A DNA stretch of 64,000 nt from Radicibacter daui (GTDB lineage Bacteria; Pseudomonadota; Alphaproteobacteria; Radicibacterales; Radicibacteraceae). Location of the stretch: NCBI GenBank assembly GCA_030657355.1, contig CP131056.1, forward strand, positions 62,001 to 126,000. The letters run 5' to 3'. Made by a program: the position numbers and the translations under genes. The notes below the pieces were generated by a model, which was not told the origin of the DNA, made no database searches, and saw only the letters and a program-made list of their open reading frames with translations. The number at the start of each line of letters is the position of its first letter. The first letter of the stretch is position 1. Below, piece by piece: positions 28,195 through 36,589 of the stretch.

Positions 28195-29004
28195 ATGAGC
28201 AACCATGCCGGCAGCGGCCATTCCCCTCTTCCCCGTCCCGCCGGGATCACGCCGCTTGTGGAGATGCGCGACATCTCCATCGCCTTCGGCGGCGTGAAGG
28301 CGGTCGATGATGTCAGCCTCAACCTCTTTCCCGGCGAAGTGGTCGGCCTGCTCGGCCACAACGGCGCCGGCAAATCCACCCTCATCAAGATTCTCTCCGG
28401 TGCCTACCGGGCCGACAGCGGGCAGATCCTGCTGGATGGCAAACCGGTGCATCTTGCCAGCTCGCGCGAAGCGCGCCGGCACAAGATCGAGACGATTTAC
28501 CAGAACCTTGCCCTTGCCGATAACCTCGACGCGGCAGCCAACCTGTTCCTCGGCCGTGAGTTGGTGCGCTGGGACGGGCTGCTGGACGATGCGGCGATGG
28601 AATCCGCCACCCGCAAGGTGATGAACCGCCTCAACCCCAACTTCACCCGCTTTCACGAGCCGGTTTCCGCCCTCTCCGGCGGCCAGCGCCAGTCGGTCGC
28701 CATCGCCCGCGCCGTCCATTTCAATGCGCGCATACTAATTATGGACGAGCCGACGGCGGCGCTCGGCGTGCAGGAAACCCGCATGGTCGCCGAGCTGATC
28801 CAGCAGCTTAAGCGCGAGGGGCTGGGCATCTTCCTTATCAGCCACGACATGCATGACGTCTTCGACCTTGCCGACCGGCTGTCGGTGATGAAGAACGGCC
28901 AGCTGGTGGGCACGGTGCGCACCGAAGATGTTACGCAGGATGATGTGCTGGGCATGATCATCCTCGGCAAGCATCCGCCGGTGGCGGATGCCGGCTGGCT
29001 CTGA
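28195..29004 (+). CDS. xylG: Xylose ABC transporter ATPase, single-domain form
   Basis: A 269-residue ABC ATPase. Walker A is GHNGAGKST, the Q-loop region is [14 protein letters not shown], the signature is LSGGQRQ, Walker B is [11 protein letters not shown], and the switch histidine is in ISHDMHD. The classical XylG/RbsA/MglA proteins are about 500 residues with two ABC domains; this protein holds only one and ends cleanly with a stop and a terminator, so it is not a truncation by frameshift that I can see. It resembles the single-domain FrcA-type ATPases of alpha-proteobacteria and probably works as a homodimer. GGAG lies eight bases before the ATG. Confidence 0.93.
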   Translation: MSNHAGSGHSPLPRPAGITPLVEMRDISIAFGGVKAVDDVSLNLFPGEVVGLLGHNGAGKSTLIKILSGAYRADSGQILLDGKPVHLASSREARRHKIETIYQNLALADNLDAAANLFLGRELVRWDGLLDDAAMESATRKVMNRLNPNFTRFHEPVSALSGGQRQSVAIARAVHFNARILIMDEPTAALGVQETRMVAELIQQLKREGLGIFLISHDMHDVFDLADRLSVMKNGQLVGTVRTEDVTQDDVLGMIILGKHPPVADAGWL

Positions 29005-29019
29005 CGGTCCGCTGCCCCC

Positions 29020-29063
29020 AAAAAGAAAAGGCGCCGCAGATTTGCGGCGCCTTTTCTTTTTCA
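29020..29063. terminator. Bidirectional terminator between xylG and the ribonucleotide reductase gene
   Basis: A perfect 19-base stem (29020-29038 with 29043-29061) encloses GATT. The stem has an A-rich left end and a T-rich right end, so it can terminate transcription on both strands. It is placed exactly between two converging genes. Confidence 0.93.
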
Positions 29064-29080
29064 GACCCGGGAGCCCGGGC

Positions 29081-30916
29081 TTACTGGCAGCTCAGGCACT
29101 CTTCATAATCGACCCGCTCAGCCGGCGTTTCGGCCTTCGGCTTTTCGTAATTGAGCTCCGAAGAGGCTTTGCTTTCGGCACGCTGGATCGACATAGAGCG
29201 GCAGTAATAGAGGCTCTTGATACCCTTCTTCCAGGCCTGGAAATGCACCTGGTGCAGGTCGCGCTTATGCACGTCCCCGGGCAGGAAGATGTTGAGCGAC
29301 TGCGACTGGCAGATAAAGGGCGTGCGATCGGCCGCATGCTCGATGAGCCAGCGCTGGTCGAGTTCGAAAGCGGTCTTGAAAACGTCCTTCTCGTCCGGCG
29401 TGAGGAAGTCGAGATGCTGCACCGAACCCTGCCGGGTGGTGATGGAAGACCAGACGTCGTCTGTATCCTGATCCCGTTCGACCAGCAGCTGCTTCAAGTA
29501 CTTGTTGCGGACATTGAAGCTGCCCGACAGCGTCTTGTGGGTGAAGCTGTTGGCCGCCACCGGCTCGATGCCCGGTGAGGCACCGCCAGTGATGATGGAG
29601 ATCGAGGCCGTCGGCGCGATGGCGATCTTGTTGGAGAAGCGCTCCATGATGCCGTATTCCTCCGCATCCGGGCACGGTCCCCGTTCATGGGCCAGCTTGA
29701 CCGAGGCGGCATCCGCCTGGCGCTTGATATGGGCGAAGATGCGCTTGTTCCACACCCGCGCCATCACGCTTTCCAGCGGCACCATCTGGCTCTGCAGGAA
29801 GGAGTGGAAACCCATGACGCCCAGACCGACCGAGCGCTCGCGCATCGCCGAATAACGGGCACGCGCCATGGTATCCGGCGCCTTGTTGATGAAGTCCGTC
29901 AGCACATTGTCGAGGAAGCGCATGATGTCTTCGACAATGTTGGGGTCATCCTGCCACTCGAGGAAGGTCTCGAGATTGAGCGAGCTGAGGCAGCACACGG
30001 CGGTACGGTCACGCCCGTGATGATCACGGCCGGTCGGCAGCGTGATCTCGGAGCACAGGTTCGACATCTTCACTTCAAGGCCGGCGAGCTTCTGGTGCTG
30101 CGGGGCGGCCTTGTTCACATGGTCGATGAAGAGCAGGTAAGGCTCGCCGGTCTCGACACGGGCCGTCAGCAGGCGAATCCAGAGTGCACGGGCGGAAACG
30201 GTGGCCTGCACGGAATTGTCGCGCGGGCTGCGCAGGTGCCATTCGGCATCGGCCTCCACCGCGCGCATGAAATCGTCGGTGATGACGACACCGTGGTGCA
30301 GGTTGAGCGCCTTGCGGTTGGGGTCACCGCCGGTCGGGCGGCGCAGTTCGATGAATTCCTCGATCTCCGGATGCCAGATCGGCAGATAGACGGCGGCCGA
30401 CCCCCGGCGCAGCGACCCCTGACTGATGGCGAGGGTGAGCGAATCCTGCACGCGGATGAAGGGCACGATGCCCGAGGTCTTGCCGTTGCCACCGACCTTC
30501 TCGCCGATGGAGCGCAGATTGCCCCAATAGGAGCCGATGCCGCCGCCGCGAGCCGCCAGCCACACATTCTCTGTCCACAAATCCATGATGGCACCGAGGC
30601 TGTCACTGGCCTCGTTGAGGAAGCAGGAGATGGGCAGGCCGCGATCGGTACCGCCATTGGAGAGCACCGGCGTTGCCGGCATGAACCAGAGTTTGGAGAT
30701 GTAGTCGTAAAGGCGCTGCGCGTGGCCGGCATCGCCCGGGTCGGCATAGTAGCTCGCCACGCGGGCAAACAGGTCCTGATAGGATTCGCCCGGCATCAGG
30801 TAACGGTCTGTCAGCGTCGCCTTGCCGAACTCGGTCAGCAGGCTGTCGCGGCTGTAGTCGACCTTGACCTTGCTGCCGCGCTCCACCTGCACCACGTCGA
30901 AGATCGAACCTTCCAT
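29081..30916 (-). CDS. nrdA: Class I ribonucleoside-diphosphate reductase alpha subunit lacking the ATP-cone
   Basis: Makes deoxyribonucleotides; needs a separate beta (radical) subunit. The 611 residues are shorter than the usual 760 or so because no N-terminal ATP-cone is present: the protein starts directly with the NrdA N-domain. Active-site cysteines are visible: ISCFLN (C98), SNLCSEI and AVCCLSSLNL in the barrel. PTASISIITGGASPGIEPVA is the conserved substrate loop, KSLYYCRS is a radical-transfer segment, and the C-terminal CLSCQ is the disulfide pair reduced by thioredoxin. In related genera the ATP-cone sits on the beta subunit or is absent. No nrdB is seen in the window, which is unusual for linked nrdAB. 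The upstream region shows no clear NrdR box. Confidence 0.92.
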   Translation of the reverse strand: MEGSIFDVVQVERGSKVKVDYSRDSLLTEFGKATLTDRYLMPGESYQDLFARVASYYADPGDAGHAQRLYDYISKLWFMPATPVLSNGGTDRGLPISCFLNEASDSLGAIMDLWTENVWLAARGGGIGSYWGNLRSIGEKVGGNGKTSGIVPFIRVQDSLTLAISQGSLRRGSAAVYLPIWHPEIEEFIELRRPTGGDPNRKALNLHHGVVITDDFMRAVEADAEWHLRSPRDNSVQATVSARALWIRLLTARVETGEPYLLFIDHVNKAAPQHQKLAGLEVKMSNLCSEITLPTGRDHHGRDRTAVCCLSSLNLETFLEWQDDPNIVEDIMRFLDNVLTDFINKAPDTMARARYSAMRERSVGLGVMGFHSFLQSQMVPLESVMARVWNKRIFAHIKRQADAASVKLAHERGPCPDAEEYGIMERFSNKIAIAPTASISIITGGASPGIEPVAANSFTHKTLSGSFNVRNKYLKQLLVERDQDTDDVWSSITTRQGSVQHLDFLTPDEKDVFKTAFELDQRWLIEHAADRTPFICQSQSLNIFLPGDVHKRDLHQVHFQAWKKGIKSLYYCRSMSIQRAESKASSELNYEKPKAETPAERVDYEECLSCQ

Positions 30917-31412
30917 TGCCTTCCTGACCCTTCTGCCACGGGTCCCGCCGGCGCCTCACATCTCTGGCGCTCGGGCTGCGGCCCCGGTTGATTCATCAAA
31001 GTGCCGGCAAAGCGCGGTATCCAGCCCGGCGCCAGACGGCACGTTCTGCCTTGTTGCCGCGCTTGTCGCAGCGCCGCTGCCCGGAAAGGGGAACGGCAAT
31101 ATCGTTGGTTGAACCCGGCGCCGAAACGGCGCCCTGTATCGCCACCCGACATTTCCAGCCGAAAAATCCCCTGATGCGGACCAGATGTAGGTGCGACAGT
31201 AGAAAATCGTACCAAATCTCGTGTCAGTGTCGACAGAAATATCCGTTTGACAGGGCCCGGCTTTGGGGATCCCGGCGACGGGGAGAATCGGCCCGAAGGC
31301 AGGTCGTTTCGAAGCGATGCCGGCCCATAAAAACCGCGCCCTTGCCAGCAGCTCAAAAGGATCGAGGCAGCGTGATGCCACGCCGCCTCGAGTCGCCTCC
31401 ATCAAACAAGGT
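30917..31412. other. Intergenic region upstream of the ribonucleotide reductase gene
   Basis: This 496-base region has no supported gene. A 149-residue leftward frame, 30956-31405, lacks recognisable domains and has a cysteine- and arginine-rich, shadow-like composition. The region should contain the nrdA promoter; I looked for NrdR-type boxes and saw none that match both half-sites. Confidence 0.5.
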
Positions 31413-32135
31413 TCAGGCGGCGGCCTGGGTCTGCATTTCCGGGTAGAGCCGGGTGATCATGCGGCGCACATAATCGCCGATGCGGTAGCTGCTCTGGGCA
31501 AACTGCGCCACCGGGCTTTCGGCCGGCGCGGAAGCACTGACCACCATCAGGGCAAACAGCGTGCAGTCGACCGAGGAGGGCTGATCGCCGAAGAAGAAGG
31601 GCTTGCTGCCAAGGAAATCTGCCAGGGACTCGATCTCGCGCAGCACCAGCTCTTCCACCTTCTCGCGCTCACTTTCACGCAAGGCGAGTTCGTCGATACG
31701 CAGTTTCAGATGGTCGCGCAGCGGATCGGCCGGCGCCGGCAGGCTGTCACCCTCCTGCGACAGGCAGATGGCGCGCAGGCCAGGCCAGCTTTCCTCCTGC
31801 ACCCAGCCGAGCCACACCATCGCCGGCACCAGCCAGTCGGAATAGAGATGGCCAACGGCCTGCGAAAACACCCGCTCATCCGTCGACAGCCACGAATCCG
31901 GATCCGTGCGCGCTTCGGTGCGGACATGCAGCATCACCCGGCGCAGCCCTTCCATGGTGCGGCCGGACTCGGAAATGACGCGCGGCAGGGCACGCTTGGA
32001 CGACCCCTGATGCTCGTGGGCTTCCATGAGCGTGTAAGGCAGGCCGGCAAGGCGCAGCCAGCTCTCCAGCTTGAGGCAGAAGGGGGATGCGCTCGGCAGG
32101 CGGGGCGACCGGTCGGACTGGCTCAGCATGATCAT
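31413..32135 (-). CDS. Glutathione S-transferase family protein, metaxin/Fax-like
   Basis: A soluble 240-residue protein. The thioredoxin-like N-terminal domain has PSASPFCLKLESWLRLAGLP, with a cysteine at the GST active position, and the helical C-terminal domain has FFFGDQPSSVDCTLFALMV. These two segments are typical of the bacterial relatives of metaxin and failed axon connections proteins. The substrate is unknown. The start ATG 32135 has GGAGGGAG 8-11 bases upstream; a frame extension to 32177 has none. The gene is divergent from a YafY/WYL regulator gene, and the shared promoter region contains a perfect inverted repeat. This suggests that the regulator controls it. Confidence 0.86.
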   Translation of the reverse strand: MIMLSQSDRSPRLPSASPFCLKLESWLRLAGLPYTLMEAHEHQGSSKRALPRVISESGRTMEGLRRVMLHVRTEARTDPDSWLSTDERVFSQAVGHLYSDWLVPAMVWLGWVQEESWPGLRAICLSQEGDSLPAPADPLRDHLKLRIDELALRESEREKVEELVLREIESLADFLGSKPFFFGDQPSSVDCTLFALMVVSASAPAESPVAQFAQSSYRIGDYVRRMITRLYPEMQTQAAA

Positions 32136-32209
32136 GATCGCATCTCCCTCCAGAATACTGCTCGGGAACCACGGCAACGGCCCCCACAGACAAACCTTGT
32201 CTCACACTC

Positions 32210-32233
32210 CTCCTGACAGCATCCTGTCAGGAG
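32210..32233. promoter_or_regulatory. Perfect inverted repeat in the GST/YafY divergent promoter region
   Basis: CTCCTGACAG (32210-32219) and CTGTCAGGAG (32224-32233) are separated by CATC. It lies 37 bases before the regulator start and 75 before the GST start. No T-tract follows, which favours an operator over a terminator. Confidence 0.65.
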
Positions 32234-32269
32234 CGTTCTTCTCCTGTTCCAGCCCCGGGCTTTTTTCTC

Positions 32270-33016
32270 ATGCGCCGCGCCGACCGCCTGTTCGAACTCA
32301 TCCAGTGCCTGCGCCGGCATCGCGAGCAGCCGGTGACGGCCGCCATCCTGTCGGCGGAGCTGGAGGTGAGCGAGCGCACCATCTATCGCGACATTGCCGC
32401 GCTGCAGGCGCAGCGCGTGCCGGTTTATGGTGAGGCTGGGGTCGGTTATGTGCTGCGCGACGGCTATGACCTGCCGGCGCTCATGTTCACGGAAGATGAA
32501 ATCGAAGCGTTGGTACTGGGTGCGCGCATCGTCCAGACCCATGCCGATCCGGAACTGGGCCGGGCGGCTGGGGACGTGCTGGCGAAGATCGAGGCGGTCG
32601 TCACCGATGCGCTGCGTCCGCGTATTCGTAGCATGGCTTTGCTTGCGCCATCAAGCAGTTGGGCGGCGCCGCCTGCCCCGCGCTTCGATGTGGCGCGCCT
32701 GCGCCGCGCGGTGCGTGACCAGCGCAAGGTGCGGCTTCTCTATACCGACCGGCAGGATCAGGCGAGCGAGCGGGTGATCTGGCCGCAATCGCTCGCCTTC
32801 TTCCCGCCGCTGTGGATTGCGGTGGGCTGGTGCGAGCTGCGGCAGGATTTCCGCTCCTTTCGCCTCGACCGCGTGCAGGAGATGATCTTTCTTGAGGAGC
32901 GCTATCCCGACCAGCCCGGCCGGCGCCTGACAGACTATCTGAAGCTCAAGAAGCATATGCGCGCCGCCCCACCCGAAGGCGACGAGGCACCAGAGGCAGG
33001 TTTTATCCGGCGCTGA
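32270..33016 (+). CDS. YafY-family transcriptional regulator (HTH-WYL)
   Basis: A 248-residue regulator. The N-terminal winged HTH (about 1-60) is MRRADRLFELIQCLRRHREQ and LSAELEVSERTIYRDIAALQ. The WYL domain (about 140-215) shows RKVRLLYTDRQ, ERVIWPQSLAFF and PPLWIAVGWCELRQDFRSFR; it is a ligand- or nucleic-acid-sensing fold. A poor ribosome binding site precedes ATG 32270. It is divergent from a GST gene. Its last 14 bases overlap the end of the leftward LacI-family gene (33003-33016). Confidence 0.9.
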   Translation: MRRADRLFELIQCLRRHREQPVTAAILSAELEVSERTIYRDIAALQAQRVPVYGEAGVGYVLRDGYDLPALMFTEDEIEALVLGARIVQTHADPELGRAAGDVLAKIEAVVTDALRPRIRSMALLAPSSSWAAPPAPRFDVARLRRAVRDQRKVRLLYTDRQDQASERVIWPQSLAFFPPLWIAVGWCELRQDFRSFRLDRVQEMIFLEERYPDQPGRRLTDYLKLKKHMRAAPPEGDEAPEAGFIRR

Positions 33017-34034
33017 GCGTCGTCCCGCGGCGGATGAAGCTCACCGGGGTTGGCAGAAGCACGGCGGGACGATCCGGCTCTTCGATACGGGCCTGCAACA
33101 AATCCAGCACCTGCTCGGCCTGCAGTGCTACCGGCTGATCGAAGGTAGTGAGGTTGAATTCCGGCCACGCCGCCTGGGCGATATTGTCGTGCCCTACAAC
33201 CTGCACCGCCCCCGGCACCGTAATGCCGGCCTGACGCAGGCCCCCCAGCAGGCCGAGCGCCAGGTAGTCACTGACGCAGAAGATGCCGTCCGGTCCGCCA
33301 CCTGCCGCAATCTGCGGCGCCACGGTCCCGGCAGCGACAAGACCGCAGGCATGGTCATTGACGGCAATATCGAGATGGCGGGCGGGCTGCCCCCGCTCCT
33401 CACAGCGCCGGAGAAAGGCCTTCATCCGCTGCTGCCCGGTATAGGAGCGGGTGCCGGAGGCCAGAACGGCCGGACGTCGGCAACCGCCTTCCAGCAGCAC
33501 ATCCGCCGCCATGCGGCCAGCCGCCTCGACATCGCTCACCACCCGGTCAACCAGTGGCAGCTCGTCGCCCTTGTTGACCAGTACAATGGGCACGCCGTGG
33601 CGGGCGCATTCATCGCAGATTTTGCCGGGCGGGGCGTCCGAGGTGATGATGACGCCGGAGACGGAATATTGCAGCAGCTGGTCGATGACCTGCTCTACCG
33701 ATCCCGCGCCGGAGACTACCAGCAGCACCGGCCGCAGATTGCGCTGCATCAGCGCAAGGGTCAGCGCCTCCACCTGGCGGGCGCGGAAGGGATTATCCAT
33801 GTTGGTCACCACCACCCCGACAAGGTCGGAGCGCTGGTTGATGAGGCTGCGCGCCAGCGAATTGACGCGGTAGCCCAGCGTACGCGCGGCGGCGTAAACC
33901 CGCTCCCGTGTTGCCGGAGCCACGCTGGCACCGGGCGTGAAGGTGCGGGAGACGGCAGAGCGCGACACGCCTGCAAGCCGGGCAACATCGACAGAAGTAA
34001 CCGGCCTTGTGCGCGCTCGTTGCTGATCGCTCAT
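33003..34034 (-). CDS. LacI-family transcriptional repressor
   Basis: A 343-residue regulator. The HTH is at residues 13-60: TSVDVARLAGVSRSAVSRTF and the hinge helix LGYRVNSLARSLINQRSDLV. The periplasmic-binding-like ligand domain follows, with GVIITSDAPPG, VVSDVEAAGRMAADVLLEGG, PDGIFCVSDYLALGLLGGLR and a C-terminal PVSFIRRGTTL. It is the last gene of a six-gene leftward operon and lies 12 bases after the GDPD gene, so it probably represses that operon. TTGCAC-type palindromes upstream of the first gene fit a LacI-family operator. The ligand is unknown. Confidence 0.92.
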   Translation of the reverse strand: MSDQQRARTRPVTSVDVARLAGVSRSAVSRTFTPGASVAPATRERVYAAARTLGYRVNSLARSLINQRSDLVGVVVTNMDNPFRARQVEALTLALMQRNLRPVLLVVSGAGSVEQVIDQLLQYSVSGVIITSDAPPGKICDECARHGVPIVLVNKGDELPLVDRVVSDVEAAGRMAADVLLEGGCRRPAVLASGTRSYTGQQRMKAFLRRCEERGQPARHLDIAVNDHACGLVAAGTVAPQIAAGGGPDGIFCVSDYLALGLLGGLRQAGITVPGAVQVVGHDNIAQAAWPEFNLTTFDQPVALQAEQVLDLLQARIEEPDRPAVLLPTPVSFIRRGTTLSAG

Positions 34035-34046
34035 CAGGGGACCATC

Positions 34047-35534
34047 TTATGCAACAAGATCGGCCCTGATCGCGGCATAGGCCTTTTTGAAGATATCCAT
34101 CCGGTCGATGTTCATCAGGTCCGGCCGCGTGCGCAGCAGTTGCTGGAAAGTGGCCGGATCGGCGCCGAAATAAAGCGCCATGGCTTTGGCGCCCAGCGCC
34201 TGGCACCCAGCCATTTCACCGACATCGTCATACCGCGGATCGAACTCCACGACCGCCGGCGGCGCCGTCTCGAACAGCGCCTCAAGACTTTCGGCATCCC
34301 GCCGGCGCTTCATGATGCGCACGCCCGGCGACAGCGCGGCAAGAGCGAGCAGCCGGGCCAGATTCGGGCTCCAGAAAATACAGCGCTCCAGCATGCCGGC
34401 CTCGGTTACCAGCTTCAGCACCAGCTCCGGGGCGATAAATTTCAGCTCGATATAGAGCTGGCGGCCGTAACTCTTCGCCAGCGCCAGCATATCCTCAAGG
34501 CGCGGCAGGCGCGCACCGGTAAAGTGCGGCGAAAACCAGCTGCCGGCATCCAGGGCGGAAAGCTCTGCCCAGGTAAGGTCTGCCACGGCACCGCTGCCAT
34601 TCGTGGTGCGGTCGACAGTCTGGTCGTGAATGACGACGGCAACACCATCGGCGCTCTCCGTCACATCCAGCTCAACGAACTCCATCCCGAAATCGAAGCA
34701 GATGCGCGCCGCTTCAAGCGTATTTTCGGGAGCAAAACGATTGGCGCCACGGTGACAGCAAGGAGCAACCGGCAGCTCTGCCATAGCCTGCCAGGGCGCC
34801 AGCATCTCGGGCCGGTCGGAACAGATGGCGAGCACCGGCAATTTCACCAGATCGGCGATGACGGCAGGCCGCTCCTCGTGCCAGAGCACCACCGCCAGCC
34901 CCGACGCTTCGGCACGCGCCAGAAGCGCCGGCGTCACCAGATGCTGGGGCGTATCGCTCGCCCGCTCCCAGCACAGATGGATGGCGCCTGCCGCAGCTTC
35001 CTCAGCCAACGCAAACGGGTCGGCGCCCACCGGCACCAGCACGCTCAGCGGGTAATCGCACCCGGCCTCGTGCAGCTCGCGCACATGATGCGGGCGGAAG
35101 GAGCCGAAGGCGGCAAAACGCAGCCCCTTTTCCTTCAGGATTTGCCAGGCCATGAGACCGGCGCCATCGGCTTTGATCTCGACATAAAGGCCGGCGCCCA
35201 GTTCCAGCGCCAGATCGACCGCTTCGGCAAAGGTCGGCACCTCGCCTCTGGTAAGCGCTGCTACCTCTGCCGCCGTCAGCGCCGCGATCTGCCCCTCCAC
35301 GCCAAAGCGGCGGGCGAGATCGCCATCGTGGCTGACAACGGGCACCCCGTCGGCGGTCAGCCGGACATCAAGCTCCCACATTTCGGCGCCAAGCTCGCTG
35401 GCTGCCTTGAAGGCCGCCAGCGTGTTTTCCGGCCGATGAGCGCTGGCGCCACGATGGCCGATGGCGAAGGGCCGCTCGGGACGGGCAGGCCAGCCGAAAC
35501 GCCGGGTAAAACCGGCGCACACCTCGAGACTCAA
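34047..35534 (-). CDS. Tandem-domain glycerophosphodiester phosphodiesterase
   Basis: Predicted to split glycerophosphodiesters to glycerol-3-phosphate and an alcohol. The 495 residues contain two complete GDPD domains; single-domain enzymes are about 240-260. Domain 1 has HRGASAHRPENT (H27), WELDVRLTADG (E54, D56), VVSHDGD (H69) and YVEIKADG. Domain 2 has HRGANRFAPENT (H261), VELDVTESADG (E288, D290), VVIHDQTVDRTT (H303) and YIELKF. Both keep the metal and catalytic residues. No signal peptide is seen, so it is cytoplasmic. The start is TTG 35534, overlapping the TGA of the ATPase gene (TTGA) with GGGGAG six bases upstream. The gene follows an ABC importer, which suggests that the imported substrate is a phosphodiester. 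Confidence 0.93.
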   Translation of the reverse strand: MSLEVCAGFTRRFGWPARPERPFAIGHRGASAHRPENTLAAFKAASELGAEMWELDVRLTADGVPVVSHDGDLARRFGVEGQIAALTAAEVAALTRGEVPTFAEAVDLALELGAGLYVEIKADGAGLMAWQILKEKGLRFAAFGSFRPHHVRELHEAGCDYPLSVLVPVGADPFALAEEAAAGAIHLCWERASDTPQHLVTPALLARAEASGLAVVLWHEERPAVIADLVKLPVLAICSDRPEMLAPWQAMAELPVAPCCHRGANRFAPENTLEAARICFDFGMEFVELDVTESADGVAVVIHDQTVDRTTNGSGAVADLTWAELSALDAGSWFSPHFTGARLPRLEDMLALAKSYGRQLYIELKFIAPELVLKLVTEAGMLERCIFWSPNLARLLALAALSPGVRIMKRRRDAESLEALFETAPPAVVEFDPRYDDVGEMAGCQALGAKAMALYFGADPATFQQLLRTRPDLMNIDRMDIFKKAYAAIRADLVA

Positions 35535-36589
35535 AGCCTGCTCCCCGTCTGGTCGAACATCAGCACCCGGTCGGCACGCAGCTGCCAGATGACATCGTCA
35601 CCCGGCCGCACATCGTCACGTGCGGGCTGCACCGACCGCAGCACGCTGCCATCGGTTAGCGTCAGATCGTAGAGGTTTTCGCGCCCCTGTCGCTCGACAA
35701 AACTGATGCGTCCGCTGACGGGCACAGCCGGGCCGCTGACTTCGGGCTGGAGATATTCCGGACGGATGCCGATCCGGATCGGCTCTTCGGCGGCCATTGC
35801 GCCGGTGGGCAGCGCGACCTGCCAGCCACCCTTGCTGGTAAAGCGCCCGGCGGACAGCAGACCGTCAACAAAACTGATCGGCGGGTTGCCGAGAAAACCG
35901 GCGGCGAAATCGCTGACCGGATTGGCATAAAGCTCCTCCGGCTGACCGATCTGCACGATCTTGCCGCCCCGCATCAGGGCGATGCGATCGCACATGCTCA
36001 TCGCCTCCACCTGATCATGGGTCACCAGGATGGCGGTTGTGCCCGTCTCGCGCTGCAGTCGGCGGATTTCCGAGCGCATCTCCAGCCTGAGCTTGGCATC
36101 GAGATTGGCCAGCGGCTCGTCCAGCAGCAGCACCTCGGGGCGCCGGATCAGCGCCCGGGCAAGCGCCACACGTTGCTGCTGGCCGCCGGAAAGGGCTGCG
36201 GGCCGACGCGCCAGCAGGTTTTCGATCTGCAACAGCTCCGCCATTTCCCCCACCTGCCGGCGGATGGCATCGGCCGCCTCGTGGCGGACACGCAGCGGAA
36301 AGCCGATATTCTCCGCCACCGTCAGATGTGGATAGAGCGCATAGGACTGGAAGACGACACCGACATTGCGCTCCTGCGCCGGCAGTCCGGATACGTCCCG
36401 GTCGCCGAACAGAACACGCCCGCCATCCACCCGGTGCAGCCCGCAGATGGAAAACAGCGTGGTGGACTTGCCGCAGCCGGAGGGGCCGAGCAGGGCCAGC
36501 ATTTCACCGTCGGCCACTTCCAGCGTCATATCCTCGATGACGGTGGTGTCGCCGAAACGCTTGGTGAATCGATCAAGCAGGATACGCAT
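35531..36589 (-). CDS. ABC transporter ATPase, UgpC/MalK type
   Basis: The 352-residue nucleotide-binding subunit of a carbohydrate-type importer. Walker A is GPSGCGKST, the signature is LSGGQQQRVALARAL, Walker B is VLLLDEPLANLD, and the switch region is LVTHDQVEAM. The C-terminal TOBE/OB domain (about 240-352) has RIGIRPEYLQP. It overlaps the stop of the upstream permease by one base (TGATG) and the start of the GDPD gene by four. It belongs to the MalK/UgpC/MsmK group, which pair with two different permeases. In relatives the C-terminal domain can bind regulators. Confidence 0.95.
   Translation of the reverse strand: MRILLDRFTKRFGDTTVIEDMTLEVADGEMLALLGPSGCGKSTTLFSICGLHRVDGGRVLFGDRDVSGLPAQERNVGVVFQSYALYPHLTVAENIGFPLRVRHEAADAIRRQVGEMAELLQIENLLARRPAALSGGQQQRVALARALIRRPEVLLLDEPLANLDAKLRLEMRSEIRRLQRETGTTAILVTHDQVEAMSMCDRIALMRGGKIVQIGQPEELYANPVSDFAAGFLGNPPISFVDGLLSAGRFTSKGGWQVALPTGAMAAEEPIRIGIRPEYLQPEVSGPAVPVSGRISFVERQGRENLYDLTLTDGSVLRSVQPARDDVRPGDDVIWQLRADRVLMFDQTGSRL

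Noticed and set aside
30956-31405. A 149-residue leftward frame in the nrdA upstream region
   Set aside because: No domain, no ribosome binding site and a composition typical of random GC-rich sequence.
30917-31412. NrdR boxes upstream of the ribonucleotide reductase gene
   Set aside because: I looked for paired ACA...TGT-type boxes and found no pair at the right spacing.
33189-35672. An 827-residue open frame on the plus strand opposite the LacI and GDPD genes
   Set aside because: Both genes on the other strand have complete family motifs; the plus frame has none and is rich in His, Gln and Arg as expected from antisense composition.
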